Positions 27,083 through 41,734 are shown, counted from the stretch's first letter. The stretch is 64,000 nucleotides of DNA from Luzula sylvatica (GCA_946800325.1 OX326959.1:19932862-19996861), one strand, 5' to 3'. Numbers and translations: made by a program. Notes: generated by a model from the letters alone, not told the origin.

Positions 27083-29271
27083 AGTTAGTTAGTTAGTAAG
27101 TTAGTTTGTTAATCAGTTAGTTAGTTTGTTAGTTAGCTAGTAGTCAGTTTGTTAATTAGTTAGTTATTTAGTTAGTTAGTTAGTTAAACAGTTAGCTAAA
27201 TTAGTTTGTTTGTTTGTTAGTTAGCTAGTCAGTTAGTTAGTTATTTGGCTAGTTAGTTAGTTAGTTAATTAGTTAGTTAATTAGTTAGTTAATTAGTTAA
27301 TAATTAGTTAGTTAATTAGTTAGTTAGTTAGTTAGTTAGCAAGTAGTTAGTTAGTCAGATAGTTAGTTAGTTAATTAGTTACATAATAAGTTAGTTAAAT
27401 AGTTCGTTAGTTAGTTAGTTAGTGGGTATGCATGAAGGTAGGTAGTTAGTTAGTTAGTTAGTCAGCTAACTAGGTAGCTAGCTAGTTAGCTAGTTATTTG
27501 TTTGTTAGTTAGTTAGTTAGTTAGTTAGTTAATTTGTTAGTTAATTTGTTAGTTAGTTAGTTAGTTAGTGGGTATGTAGTTTGTAAGTTTGGTAGTTTGT
27601 TAGTTAGTTAGTTAGTTAGTTATCTGGCTAGATAGATAGTTAGTTAGTTAATCCGTTAGTTAGCTAGTTAGTTAGTTAGTTAGTTAGTTAATTAGTTTGT
27701 TAGTTGGTTAATTAGTTAGTTATCTAGTAGTTAGTTAGTTAGTCAAATTGTTAGTCCATTAGTTTGTTAATTAGTTTGTTAGTTAGTTAGATAGTGGGTA
27801 TGTGGGAAGGTAGCAAGTTAGTTAGTTGGCTACTTAGTTAGTTAGTTAGATTGTTAGTTAGTGGGTATGTACGAAGGTACTTAGTTAGTTAGTTAGTTAA
27901 TTAGCTAGTTAGTTAGTTAGTTAGGTTGTGAGTTAATTAGTTAGTTAGTTAGTTAGTTAGTTAATTAGCTAGTTAGTTAGTTAGTTAGGTTGTTAGTTAA
28001 TTAGTTAGTTAGTTAGTTAGTTAGTTAATATTTATGTAAGAAGGTAGTTAGTTAAATAGTTAGATAGCTAGTTAATTAGTTAGTTAGTTAGTTAGTTATC
28101 TAGTAGTTATTTAGTTTGTTAGTTAGTTAGTCAATAGGTATGTTGGAAGGTAGTTAGTTAGTCGGTTAGTTAACTAGTAGTAAGTTAGCTAGTTAGTTTG
28201 TTATTTAGTTAGTTAGTTAGTTAGTAAATTAATTAGTTAGTGGGTATGTAGGAAGGTAGCTAGCTAGTTACTTAGTTAGTTAATTAGTTAGTTAGTTAGT
28301 TAGTTAGTTAATATGTATATAAGAAGGAAGTTAGTTAGTTAAATAGTTAGTTGGTTTGTTAGTTATCTATTTGTTAGTTAGTTAGTTAGTTAGTTAGTTA
28401 TCTATTTGTTAGTTAGTAAGTTAGTTAGTTATTCAATTAGTTAGTTATTTAGTTACTTAGTCTGTTAGTTAGTCAGCTAGTAGTTAGTTAGCTATTTAGT
28501 TAGTTAAATAGTGGGTATGCAGGAAGGTAGGTAGGTAGTTAGTTAGTTAGTTAGTTAGCTACTTAGCTAGTGGTCAGTTAGTTAGTTATGTAGTTAATTA
28601 GTTAGTTAATTAGTTAGTTAGTTAGTGGGTATGTAGTTAGTTGGTTAGTTAGTAAGCTAGTTTGTCATCTAGTAGTTAATTAGTTAGTTAATTTGTTAGT
28701 TAGTTAGGTAATATGTATGTAGAAAGGTGATTAGTAAGTTAGTTATTTAGTTTGCTAGTAGTTAGTTAGTTAATTAGTTAGTTAGTTAGTGAGTTAGTTA
28801 GTAAATTAGTTAGGTAGTGGGTATATGTAGGAAGGTAGCTTGTTAGTTAGTCAGTTAGCTAATTTGTTAGTTAGTTAGTTAGTTAGTTAGTGAGTTAGTG
28901 AGTTAGTTGGTTAGTTAGTTAGTTAATATGTATATAAGAAGATTGTTAGTTAGTTAAGTTAAATAAAAAGGTAAAGAATTAGTTAGTTAGGTAGGTAGTT
29001 AGTTAGTTAGTGGGTATGTAGGAAGGTGGTTAGTTAGTCAGTTTGTTAGTTAGTTTGTTAGGTTGTTAGTTAATTAGTTAGTTAGTTAATTAGTTAGTTA
29101 GTTAATATTTATGTAAGAAAGTAGTTAGTTAGATAGTTAGATAGTTAGTTAATTAGTTAGTTAGTTAGTTAGTTATCTAGTAGTTAGTTAGTTAGGTAAT
29201 TAGTTAGTGAATAGGTATGTTGGAAGGAAGTTAGTAAGTCTGTTTGTTAGTTAGTTAATTAGTTAGTTAGC

Positions 29272-29305
<34 letters not shown>

Positions 29306-29440
29306 ATTAGTTAGTTAGTTAGTTTGTTTGTTAGTTAGTTTGTTAATATGTATATAAGAAGGAAGTTAGTTAGTTAGATTGTTAGTTAGTTAGTTAGTTA
29401 GTTATCTATTAGTTAGTTAGTTAGTCAATTAGTTAGTTAT

Positions 29441-29471
<31 letters not shown>

Positions 29472-29782
29472 CCTAGTAGTTTGTTAGTTAGTTATTTAGT
29501 TAATTAGTTAGTGGGTATGTAGGAACGTAGGTAGTTAGTTAGTTAGTTAGTTAATTAGTTATTTAGTTAGTTAGTTACTTAATAGGTATGTAGGAAAATT
29601 GTTATTTAGTTAGTTAGTTAGTTACTTAATAGGTATGTAGGAAAATTGTTAGTTAATTAGTTAGTTAATTAGTAAGTTAGGTAGTTAGTTAATTAGTTAG
29701 TTAATAGGTATGTATGAAGATAGTTAGTTAGTGAGTTAGTTAATTAGTTAGTTAGTTAGTTAGCTAGTGGTTAGTTAGTTAC

Positions 29783-29817
<35 letters not shown>

Positions 29818-30031
29818 ATTAGTTCATTAATTAGTTAGTTAGTTAGTTGGTTAGCTAGTTAGTTAGTTGCTTAGTTAGTTAGTGAGCTAGTACTTAGTTA
29901 GTTAGTTAATAAGTTTGTTTGTTAATCAGTTAGTTAGTATGTTAGTTAGCTAGTAGTTAGTTAGTTAATTAGTTAGTTATTTAGTTAGTTAGTGAGTTAG
30001 TTAAACAGTTAGCTAATTAGCTAGTTTGATT

Positions 30032-30075
<44 letters not shown>

Positions 30076-30412
30076 GATAGCCAGTTGTTAGTTAGTCAGT
30101 TAGTTAGTTAGTCAGATAGTTAGTTAGTTAATTAGTTAGATAATTAGTTAGTTAAATAGTTCGTTAGTTTGTTAGTTAGTTAGTGGGTATGCATGAAGGT
30201 AGTTAGTTAGTTAGTTAGTTAGCTAGCTAGCTAGGTAGTTAGTCATTAGTTAGTTCGTTAATTAGTTAATTAATCAGTTAATTAGTCACTAAGTTAGTTA
30301 GTTAGTGGGTATGTAGTAAGTTAGTTAGTGAGTTTGTAACTTTGTAAGTTAGTTATTTGGCTAGTTAGTTAGTTAGTTAGTTGATCAGTTAGTTAGTTAG
30401 TTACTTAGCACG

Positions 30413-30450
<38 letters not shown>

Positions 30451-31061
30451 ATTAGTTAGTTAGCTAGTAGTTAGTTAATTAGTGAAATAGTTAGTTAATT
30501 AGTTAGTTAATTAGTTTGTTAGTTAGTTAGTTAGATAGTGCGTATGTAGGAAGGTAGTTAGTTAGTTAGTTGGCTAGTTAGTCAGTCAGTTAGTTAGTTA
30601 GTGGGTATGTACGAAGGTACTTAGTTAGTTAGTTAGTTAGTTAATTAGTTAGTTAGTTAGTTAGTTAGTTAGTGAGGTTGTTAGTTAATTAGTTAGTTAG
30701 TTAATTAGTCAATATTTATGTAAGAAGGTAGTTAGTTAGATAGTTAGATAGTTAGTTAATTAGTTAGTTAGTTAGTTAGTTATCTAGTAGTTAGTCAATT
30801 AGTTTGTTAGTTAATAGGTATGTTGGAAGGTAGTAAGTTAGTCGGTTAGTTATCTAGTAGTAAGTTAGCTAGTTAGTTAGTTAATTAGTTAGTTAGTTAG
30901 TTAGTAAATTAATTAGTTAGTGGGTATGTAGGAAGGTAGGTAGGTAGCTAGTTAGTTAGTTAATTTGTTAGTTAGTTAGTTACTTAGTTAGTTAGTTAGT
31001 TAATATGTATATAAGAAGGAAGTTAGTTAGTTAAATAGTTAGTTAGTTAGTTAGTTATCTA

Positions 31062-31094
<33 letters not shown>

Positions 31095-31670
31095 CAATTA
31101 GTTAGTTATTTAGTTAGTTAGTTAGTCAGCTAGTAGTTAGTTATTTAGTTAGTTAGTTAGTTAGTGGGTATGCAGGAAAGTAGGTAGTTAGTTAGTTAGT
31201 TAGTTAGCTACTTAGCTAGTAGTCAGTTAGTTAGTTATGTAGTTAATTAATTAGTTACTTAGTTAGTTAGTTAGTGGGTATGTAGTCAGTTGGTTAGTTA
31301 GTAAGTTAGTTAGTTCTCTAGGAGTTAGTTAGTTAGTTAATTACTTAGTTAGTTAGTTAATATGTATGTAATAAGGTAGTTAGTTACTTAGTTAGTTAGT
31401 TTGCTAATAGTTAGTTAGTTAGTTAGTTAATTAGTTAGTTAGTTAGTGAGTTAGTTAGTAAATTAGTTAGGTAGTGGGAATATGTAGGAAGGTAGCTAGC
31501 AAGTTAGTTGGTTAGTTAGTTAGTTAATATGTATATAAGAAGGTTGTTAGTTAGTTAAGTTAAATAAAAAGGTAAATAATTAGTTAGTTAGTTAGTGGGT
31601 ATGTAGGAAGGTAGTTAGTTAGTTAGTCAGTTAGTTAGTTCGTTAGTTAGTTAGTTAGGTTGTTAGTTAA

Positions 31671-31701
<31 letters not shown>

Positions 31702-31781
31702 ATATTTATGTAAGAAGGTAGTTAGTTAGATAGTTAGATAGTTAGTTAATTAGTTAGTTAGTTAGTTAGTTAGTTATCTAG

Positions 31782-31813
<32 letters not shown>

Positions 31814-31954
31814 GAATAGGTTAGTTAGATAGTAGGTTAGTTAGATAGTAGTAAGTTAGCTAGTTAATTAGATAATTAGTTAGGTAGTTAGTAAATTAAT
31901 TAGGTAGTGGGTATGTAGGAAGGTAGCTAGTTAGTTAGTTAGTTAGGTAGTTAA

Positions 31955-31993
<39 letters not shown>

Positions 31994-32672
31994 GTTAATA
32001 TGTATATAAGAAGGAAGTTAGTTAGTTAAATTGTTAGTTAGTTAGTTATCTGTTTGTTAGTTAGTTAGTTAGTTAGTCAATTAGTTAGTTATTTAGTTAG
32101 TTAGTTTGTCAGTTAGTTAGTTAGCTAGTAGTTTGTTAGTTAGTTATTTAGTTAGTTAGTTAGTTAGTTAGTGGGTATGTAGGAATGTACGTAGGTAGTT
32201 AGTTAGTTAGTTAATTAGTTAGTTAGTTAGTTAGTTAATAGGTATGTAGGAAAATATATTAGTTAGTTAGTTAGCTTGTTACTTAATTAGTTAGTTCGTT
32301 AGTTATTGGGTTTGTAGGAAGGTAGTTAGTTAATTAGTAAGTTAGGTAGTTAGTTAATTAGTTTGTTAATAGGTATGTACGAAGGTAGTTAGATTGTAAG
32401 TTAGTTAATTAGTTAGATAGTTAGTAAGCTAATGGTTAGTTAGTTAGTTAGTTAGTTAGTTAGTAAGTTAGTTAGTTAGTTAGTTAGTTCGTTGATTAGT
32501 TAGTTAGCTAGTTAGTCAGCTAGTTATTTAGATACTTAGTTAGTTAGTGAGCTAGTAGTTAGTTAGTTAGTTAGTAAGTTAGTTTGTTAATCAGTTAGTT
32601 AGCTAGTAGTTAGTTAGTTAATTAGTTAGTTATTTAGTTAGTTAGTTAGTTAAGTAGTTGGCGAATTAGTTT

Positions 32673-32714
<42 letters not shown>

Positions 32715-32721
32715 GGGTATG

Positions 32722-32770
<49 letters not shown>

Positions 32771-34183
32771 CGTTAGTTACTTAATTAGTTAGTTAGTAAG
32801 TTTGTTTGTTATGTAGTAGTTAGTTAGTCATATAGTTAGTTAGTCAATTAGTTAGATAATTAGTTAGTCAATTAGTTCGTAAGTTAGTTTGTTTGTTAGT
32901 GGGTATGCATGAAGGTAGGTAGTTAGTTAGTTAGTTAGTTAGTTAGCTAGCTAGCTAGCTAGTTAGATAGTCACTAGTTAGTTAGTTAGTTAGTTAGTTA
33001 GTTAATTAGTAAGTTAATTTGTTAGTTAGCTAGTTAGTTAGTGGGTATGTAGTTAGTTAGTTTGTTAGTTTGTTAGTTAATTATTTGGCTAGTTAGTTAG
33101 TCAGTTAGTTAATCAGTTAGTTAGCTAGTTAGTTAGTTAGTTAAATAGTAAGTTAGTTAGTTAATTTGTTACTTAGCTAGTAGTCAGTTAGTTAGTTAAA
33201 TAGTTAGTCCATTCGTTTGTTAATTAGTTTGTTAGTTAGTTAGATAGTGGGTATGTAGGAAGGTAGGTGGTTAGTTAGTTGGCTAGTTAGCTAGTTAGTT
33301 AGTTTGTTAGTTAGTGGGTATGCACGAAGGTACTTAGTTAGTTAGTTAGTTGCTTAGTTAGTTAGTGAGTTAGTTATGTTGTTAGTTAATTAGTTAGTGA
33401 GTTAGTTAGTTAGTTAATATTTATGTAAGAAGTTAGTTAGTTAGATAGTTAGATAGTTAGTTAATTAGTTTGTGTGTTAGTTAGTTAGTTAGTTATCTAG
33501 TAGTTATTTAGTTATTTAGGTAGTTAGTTAATAGGTATGTTGGAAGGTAGTTAGTCGGTTAGTTAGCTAGTAGTAAGTAAGCTAGTTAGTTTGTTGATTA
33601 GTTATTTAGTTGGTTAGTAAATTAATTAGTTAGTGGGTATGTAGGAAGGTAGCTACCTAGTTAGTTAGTTAGTTAATTTGTTAGTTAGTTAGTTAGTTAG
33701 TTAGTTAATATGTATATAAGATGGAAGTTAGTTCGTTAAATAGTTAGTTAGTTAGTTAGTTATCTATTTGTTAGTTAGTTGGTTAGTTAGTTAGTCAATT
33801 AGTTAGTTATTTAGTTAGTTTGTTAGTTAGTCAGCCAGTAGTTAGTTAGTTATTTAGTTAGTTAAATAGTGGGTATGCAGGAAGGTAGGTAGTTAGTTAG
33901 TTAGTTAGTTAGCTACTTAGCTAGTGGTCAATTAGTTAGTTACGTAGTTAATTAGTTAGTTAATTAGTTAGGTAGTTAGTTGGTTAGTTAGTAAGTTAGT
34001 TAATTATCTAGAAGTTGGTCAGTTGGTTAATTAGTTAGTTAGTTAGTTAATATGTATGTGGAAAGGTAGGTACTTAGTTAGTTAGTTAGCTAGTAGTTAT
34101 TTAATTAGTTAGTTAGTTAGTGAGTTAGTTTGTAAATAGTTTGGTAGTGGGTATATGTAGGATGGTAGCTAGTTAGTTTGTTT

Positions 34184-34215
<32 letters not shown>

Positions 34216-35486
34216 TCAATTTGTTAGTTAGTTAGTTAGTTAGTTAGTCAATTAGTTAGTTATTTAGTTAGTTAGTTAGTTAGTTAGTCAGCCAGTAGTT
34301 AGTTAGTTATTTAGTTAGTTAAATAGTGGGTATGCAGGAAGGTAGGTAGTTAGTTAGTTAGTTAGTTAGTAAGCTACTTAGCTTGTGGTCAGTTAGTTAT
34401 TTATGTAGTTAATTAGTTAGTTAATTAGTTAGTAAGTTAGTGGGTATGTAGTTAGTTGGTTAGTTAGTAAGTTAGTTAGTTATCTTGTAGTTAGTTAGTT
34501 AGTCAATTAGTTAGTTAGTTAGTCAATACGTATGTAGAAAGGTGATTAGTTAGTTAGTTTGCTAGTAGTTAGTTAGTCAATTAGTTAGTTAGTTAGTTAG
34601 TGAGTTAGTTAGTAAGTTAGTTAGGTAGTGGGTATATGTAGGAAGGTAGGTAGCTAGTTAGTAATTCAGTTAGCTAATTAGTTAGTTAGTTAGTTAGTTA
34701 GTTAGTTGGTTAGTTAGTTAGTTAATATGTATATAAGAAGGTTGTTAGTTAGTTAAGTTAAATAAAAATTTAAATAATTAGTTAGTTAGTTAGGTAGGTA
34801 GTTAGTTAGTGGGTATGTAGGAAGGTAGTTAGTTAGTTAGTTAGTCAGTTAGTTAGTTAGTTAGTTAGTTAATATTTATGAAAGAGGGTAGTTAGTTAGA
34901 TAGTTAGATAGTTAGTTAATTAGTTAGTTAGTTAGTTAGTTATCTAGTATTTAGTTAGTTAGTTAGGTAGTTAGTTAGTGAATAGGTATGTTGGAAGGAA
35001 GTTAGTTAGTCGGTTAGTTAGCTAGTAGTAAGTTATCTAGTCAGTTAGTTATTTAGTTAGTTAGTTAGTTAGTAAATTAATTAGTTAGTGGGTATGTAGG
35101 AAGGTAGCTAGTTAGTTAGTAAGTTAGTTAGCTTGTTTGTTAGTTAGTTTGTTAATATGTATATAAGAAGGTAGTTAGTTAGTTAAATTATTAGTTAATT
35201 AGTTAGTTATCTATTAGTTAGTTAGTTAGTCAATTAGTTCGTTATTTAGTTAGTTAGTAAGTTAGTTAGTTAGCTAGTTGTTTTTTAGTTAGTTAGTTAG
35301 TTAGTTAGTTAGTGGGTATGTAGGAACGTAGGTAGTTAGTTAGTTAGTTAAATAGTGGGTATGCAGAAAGGTAGGTAGTTAGTTAGTTAGTTTGTTAAAT
35401 AGTTAGTTAATTAGTTAGTTAATTAGTTAATTAGTAAGTTAGTTAGATAGTGGGTATGTAGGAAGGTAGTTAGTTAGTTTGTTGGC

Positions 35487-35522
<36 letters not shown>

Positions 35523-35870
35523 GGGTATGTACGAAGGTACTTAGTTAGTTAGTTAGTTAGTTAATTAGTTAGTTAGTTAGTTAGTTAGTTAGGTTGTTAG
35601 TTAATTAGTTAGTTAGTTAGTTAATATTTATGTAAGAAGGTAGTTAGTTAAATTGTTAGTTAATTAGTTAGTTAGTTAGTTAGTTATCTAGTAGTTAGTT
35701 AATTAGTTAGTTAGTTAATAGGTATGTTGGAAGGTAGTTAGTTGGTCGGTTAGTTAGCTAGTAGTAAGTTAGCTAGTTAGTCAGTTAGTTAATTAGTTAG
35801 TTGGTTACTTAGTTAATATGTATATAAGAAGGAAGTTAGTCAGTTAAATAGTTAGTTAGTTAGTTATCTA

Positions 35871-35907
<37 letters not shown>

Positions 35908-36504
35908 CAATTAGTTAGTTAGTTAGTCAGCTAGTAGTTAGTTATTTAGTTAGTTAGATAGTGGGTATGCAGGAAGGTAGGTAGTTGGTCAGTTAGTTAG
36001 TTAGCTACTTAGCTAGTAGTCAGGTAGTTAGTTTTGTAGTTAATAAGTTAGTTAATTAGTTAGTTAGTTAGTGGGTATGTAGTTAGTTGGTCAGTTAGTA
36101 AGTTAGTTAGTTATGTAGTAGTTAGTTAGTTAGTTAGTTAATTAGTTAGTTAGTTAGTTAATATGTATGTAGAAAGGTAGTTAGTTAGTTTGTTAGTTAG
36201 TTACTTAGTTAGTTAATTAGTTAGTTAGTTAGTGAGTGAGTTAGTAAATTAGTTAGATAGTGGGTATATGTAGGAAGGTAGTTGGTTAGTTAGTCAGTTA
36301 GCTAATTAGTTAGTTAGTTAGTTAGTTAGCTAGTTAGTTGGTTAGTTAGTTAGTTAATATGTATATAAGAAGGTTGTTAGTTAGTTAAGTTAAATAAAAA
36401 GGTAAATAGTTAGTTAGTTAGTTAGGTAGTTAGTTAGTTTGTTTGTTAGTTAGTTAATATTTATTTAAGAAGGTAGTCAGTTAGATAGTTTGATAGTTAG
36501 TTAA

Positions 36505-36540
<36 letters not shown>

Positions 36541-36740
36541 ATAATTAGTTAGTTAGTTAGTAAATTAATTAGTTAGTGGGTATGTAGGAAGGTAGCTAGT
36601 TAGTTAGTTAATTAGTTAGTTAGTTAGTTTGTTAGTTTGTTAGTTTGTTAATATGTATATAAGAAGGAAGTTAGTTAGTTAGTTATCTGTTTGTTAGTAA
36701 GTTAGTTAGTTAGTTAGACAATTAGTTAGTTATTTAGTCA
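26492..36740 (+). repeat. TTAG-polarity block 7
   Basis: About 10.2 kb of TTAG polarity containing the clearest higher-order units, for example 28028-29104 (1077 bp) and 30712-31701 (990 bp). Its right part, from 32096, belongs to copy A of the 7519-bp duplication. AT-rich markers lie near 28955, 31555, 34757 (variant) and 36387. Confidence 0.9.
28028..29104 (+). repeat. Representative higher-order repeat unit, about 1.08 kb
   Basis: The unit starts at box ATATTTATGTAAGAAGGTA and ends before the next box of that type. In order it holds ATAGGTATGTTGGAAGGTA (about 28135), GTGGGTATGTAGGAAGGTA (about 28237), ATATGTATATAAGAAGGAA (about 28311), GTGGGTATGCAGGAAGGTA (about 28510), a decayed GTGGGTATG box (about 28625), ATATGTATGTAGAAAGGTG (about 28713), a 21-nt variant (about 28818), ATATGTATATAAGAAGATT with the AT-rich marker, and a final GTGGG box (about 29011). 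The same order recurs at 30712-31701 and 50299-51360. Confidence 0.8.
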
Positions 36741-37316
36741 GACTAACTAAGTAACTAATTATGAGCTAGCTAACTAACTAACTAAGTACTAACTAACGAA
36801 CTAACTAACTAACTAACTTATTAACGACCTGACTAACTAACTGCCTTCCTACATACCCACGAACTATCTAACAGACTAACTAGCTAAGTAACTAACTAAC
36901 TAAATAACTAACTAACTAACTAACTGAATTACTAACTAGTTAACTAACTAACCAACTACTAGATAACTATCTAACTAACTAACTAAATAACTAAATAAAT
37001 AAATAACTTATTAACTAACTAACTACCTAACTTCTACATACCCACAAACTATCTAATTAACTAACTAGCTAACTAACTAACTACTAGCTAACTAACTAAC
37101 TAAACTGACTAACTCACTAACTACCTTCCGACATACCAATTATCTAACTAACTAAATAACTAACTAGCTAACTAATGGACTAACTATTCAACTAACTTAC
37201 TAATAGCTAACTAAATAACCAACTAAATAACTAACAAATTAATTAACTAACTATTTAACTAACAAACTAACTAACTACTGGCTAACTAACTAACTAACTG
37301 ATTAACTAACTAACTC

Positions 37317-37348
<32 letters not shown>

Positions 37349-37558
37349 CTAGCTCACTAACTAACTAACTAACTAACTAATTAACTAACTAATTAACTAA
37401 TTAACTAACTTACTAACTAACTAATTTGCCAATTCATTAGTGAACTAATTAACTAACTAACTACCTTCATACATACCTATTAGCAAACTAACTAATTACC
37501 TACCTGACTAACTAATTACTTAACTACCTTCCTACAAACCTACTAACTAACGAAATAT

Positions 37559-37596
<38 letters not shown>

Positions 37597-37610
37597 TCCT
37601 ACATACCAAT

Positions 37611-37649
<39 letters not shown>

Positions 37650-37826
37650 TTAATTAACTAACTAACTAACTAACTAACTACCTTCCTACAAACCCACTAA
37701 CTAACTAATTAACTAACTAACTAACTAACTATCTTCCTACATACCTATTAACTAACTATATAACAAACTAACTAACTAACGAACTAATTAACTACCTTCC
37801 TACATACCCACCAACTACCTACCTAT

Positions 37827-37861
<35 letters not shown>

Positions 37862-37933
37862 CTAGCTAACTAACTAACTAATTAATTGAATAACTAACTA
37901 ATTAACTAACTAACTAACTAACTTGCTAATAGA

Positions 37934-37968
<35 letters not shown>

Positions 37969-38354
37969 TTAACTTTTTATTTAACTAACTCACTAACTAC
38001 CTTCTTATATACATATTAACTAACTAACAAACTAACTAACTAACTAATTAATTTACTAACTAACTAACTAGCTACCTTCCTACATACCCACTAACTAACT
38101 AATTTGCTTACTAATTAACAAACTAACTAACTAAATTAACTAACTACTTAACTGGCTAACTAACTACTAGCAAATTATCTAACTAACTAACGACCTTTTT
38201 ACATACCTATTAACTAACTAACTAACTAACTAACTAACTACTAGATAACTAACTAACTAACAAATTAACTAACTAACAAATTAACTAACTAACTGACTAA
38301 CAAACTAATTAACTAACTAATAGCTAACTAACTAACTAACTAACGAATTAGCTG

Positions 38355-38390
<36 letters not shown>

Positions 38391-38536
38391 GCTAGCTACC
38401 TTCCGAAAATACCGACTAACTAACTAACTTATTAACAAACAAACTAACTAATAACGAAAAAATTAACTGACTAACTAAATACTTACTAACTAACTAACTA
38501 AGTAATAAACTAACTTACTAACTAACTAACTAAAAG

Positions 38537-38567
<31 letters not shown>

Positions 38568-39614
38568 CTTAATGGGTATTTAGTTTGTTAGTTAGTTAGT
38601 TAGTTATTTAGTTAGTTAGTTAGTTAGTCAGTTAGCTAGTAGTTTGTTACTTAATTAGTTAGTTGGTTAGTTAGTGGGTTTGTAGGAAGGTAGTTAGTTA
38701 ATTAGTAAGTTATGTAGTCAGTTAATTAGTTAGTTAATAGGTATGTATGAAGGTAGTTAGTTAGTAAGTTAGTTAATTAGTTAGTTTGTTAGTTAGTTAG
38801 CTAGTGGTTAGTTTGTTAGTTTGTTAGTTAGTTAGTTAGTTCGTTAATTAGTTAGTAAGTTAGTTAGTGAGCTAGTAGTTAGTTAGTTAGTAAGTTAGTT
38901 TGTTAATCAGTTAGTTAGTTTGTTAGTTAGTTAGTAGTCAGTTAGTTAATTAGTTAGTTATTTAGTTAGTTAGTTAGTTAAACAGTTAGTTAAATTAGTT
39001 TGTTTGTTTGTTAGTTAGCTAGTCAGTTAGTTAGTTATTTGGCTAGTTAGTTAGTTAGTTAATTAGTTAATTAGTTAGTTAGTTAATTAGTTAGTAATTA
39101 GTTAGTTAATTAGTTAGTTAGTTAGTTAGTTAGCAAGTAGTTAGTTAGTCAGATAGTTAGTTAGTTAATTAGTTAGATAATTAGTTAGTTAATTAGTTCG
39201 TTAGTTAGTTAGTTAGTTAGTGGGTATGGATGAAGGTAGGTAGTTAGTTAGTTAGTTAGTCATCTAGCTCGGTTGCTAGCTAGTTAGCTAGTTATTTGTT
39301 AGATAGTTAGTTAGTTAGTTAGTTAGTTAATTTGTTAGTTAATTTGTTAGTTAGTTAGTTAGTTAGTGGGTATGTAGTTTGTAAGTTTGGTAGTTTGTTA
39401 GTTAGTTAGTTAGTTAGTTATCTGGCCAGATAGATAGTTAGTTAGTTAATCCGTTAGTTAGCTAGTTAGTTAGTTAGTTAGATAATTAGTTTGTTAGTTA
39501 GTTAATTAGTTAGTTATCTAGTAGTTAGTTAGTTAGTCAAATAGTTAGTCCAGTAGTTTGTTAATTAGTTTGTTAGTTAGTTAGATAGTGGGTATGTGGG
39601 AAGGTAGCTAGTTT
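32096..39614 (+). repeat. 7519-bp tandem duplication, copy A
   Basis: Positions 32096-39621 match 39615-47140 at a constant offset of 7519 with no net indel over the compared stretches. The one difference I noticed is AAATTATTA at about 35185 against AAATTGTTA in copy B. The copies share the 7-base overlap GTTAGTT at their junction. The unit spans a complete TTAG-CTAA-TTAG inversion (CTAA core 36741-38569). Such near-identity in a microsatellite-like sequence implies a very recent event or an assembly duplication. Confidence 0.92.
36741..38569 (-). repeat. CTAA-polarity block 8 (inside duplication copy A)
   Basis: A 1.8-kb CTAA segment between TTAG blocks. It is homologous to about 20357-22083 of block 6 (shared ATGAGCTAGC start, ACCTTCCGAAAATACC landmark), so it looks like a transposed piece of that block. 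It is repeated at 44260-46088 as part of the 7519-bp duplication. Confidence 0.88.
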
Positions 39615-40191
39615 GTTAGTTAGTTTGTCAGTTAGTTAGTTAGCTAGTAGTTTGTTAGTTAGTTATTTAGTTAGTTAGTTAGTTAGTTAGTGGGTATGTA
39701 GGAATGTACGTAGGTAGTTAGTTAGTTAGTTAATTAGTTAGTTAGTTAGTTAGTTAATAGGTATGTAGGAAAATATATTAGTTAGTTAGTTAGCTTGTTA
39801 CTTAATTAGTTAGTTCGTTAGTTATTGGGTTTGTAGGAAGGTAGTTAGTTAATTAGTAAGTTAGGTAGTTAGTTAATTAGTTTGTTAATAGGTATGTACG
39901 AAGGTAGTTAGATTGTAAGTTAGTTAATTAGTTAGATAGTTAGTAAGCTAATGGTTAGTTAGTTAGTTAGTTAGTTAGTTAGTAAGTTAGTTAGTTAGTT
40001 AGTTAGTTCGTTGATTAGTTAGTTAGCTAGTTAGTCAGCTAGTTATTTAGATACTTAGTTAGTTAGTGAGCTAGTAGTTAGTTAGTTAGTTAGTAAGTTA
40101 GTTTGTTAATCAGTTAGTTAGCTAGTAGTTAGTTAGTTAATTAGTTAGTTATTTAGTTAGTTAGTTAGTTAAGTAGTTGGCGAATTAGTTT

Positions 40192-40233
<42 letters not shown>

Positions 40234-40240
40234 GGGTATG

Positions 40241-40289
<49 letters not shown>

Positions 40290-41702
40290 CGTTAGTTACT
40301 TAATTAGTTAGTTAGTAAGTTTGTTTGTTATGTAGTAGTTAGTTAGTCATATAGTTAGTTAGTCAATTAGTTAGATAATTAGTTAGTCAATTAGTTCGTA
40401 AGTTAGTTTGTTTGTTAGTGGGTATGCATGAAGGTAGGTAGTTAGTTAGTTAGTTAGTTAGTTAGCTAGCTAGCTAGCTAGTTAGATAGTCACTAGTTAG
40501 TTAGTTAGTTAGTTAGTTAGTTAATTAGTAAGTTAATTTGTTAGTTAGCTAGTTAGTTAGTGGGTATGTAGTTAGTTAGTTTGTTAGTTTGTTAGTTAAT
40601 TATTTGGCTAGTTAGTTAGTCAGTTAGTTAATCAGTTAGTTAGCTAGTTAGTTAGTTAGTTAAATAGTAAGTTAGTTAGTTAATTTGTTACTTAGCTAGT
40701 AGTCAGTTAGTTAGTTAAATAGTTAGTCCATTCGTTTGTTAATTAGTTTGTTAGTTAGTTAGATAGTGGGTATGTAGGAAGGTAGGTGGTTAGTTAGTTG
40801 GCTAGTTAGCTAGTTAGTTAGTTTGTTAGTTAGTGGGTATGCACGAAGGTACTTAGTTAGTTAGTTAGTTGCTTAGTTAGTTAGTGAGTTAGTTATGTTG
40901 TTAGTTAATTAGTTAGTGAGTTAGTTAGTTAGTTAATATTTATGTAAGAAGTTAGTTAGTTAGATAGTTAGATAGTTAGTTAATTAGTTTGTGTGTTAGT
41001 TAGTTAGTTAGTTATCTAGTAGTTATTTAGTTATTTAGGTAGTTAGTTAATAGGTATGTTGGAAGGTAGTTAGTCGGTTAGTTAGCTAGTAGTAAGTAAG
41101 CTAGTTAGTTTGTTGATTAGTTATTTAGTTGGTTAGTAAATTAATTAGTTAGTGGGTATGTAGGAAGGTAGCTACCTAGTTAGTTAGTTAGTTAATTTGT
41201 TAGTTAGTTAGTTAGTTAGTTAGTTAATATGTATATAAGATGGAAGTTAGTTCGTTAAATAGTTAGTTAGTTAGTTAGTTATCTATTTGTTAGTTAGTTG
41301 GTTAGTTAGTTAGTCAATTAGTTAGTTATTTAGTTAGTTTGTTAGTTAGTCAGCCAGTAGTTAGTTAGTTATTTAGTTAGTTAAATAGTGGGTATGCAGG
41401 AAGGTAGGTAGTTAGTTAGTTAGTTAGTTAGCTACTTAGCTAGTGGTCAATTAGTTAGTTACGTAGTTAATTAGTTAGTTAATTAGTTAGGTAGTTAGTT
41501 GGTTAGTTAGTAAGTTAGTTAATTATCTAGAAGTTGGTCAGTTGGTTAATTAGTTAGTTAGTTAGTTAATATGTATGTGGAAAGGTAGGTACTTAGTTAG
41601 TTAGTTAGCTAGTAGTTATTTAATTAGTTAGTTAGTTAGTGAGTTAGTTTGTAAATAGTTTGGTAGTGGGTATATGTAGGATGGTAGCTAGTTAGTTTGT
41701 TT

Positions 41703-41734
<32 letters not shown>
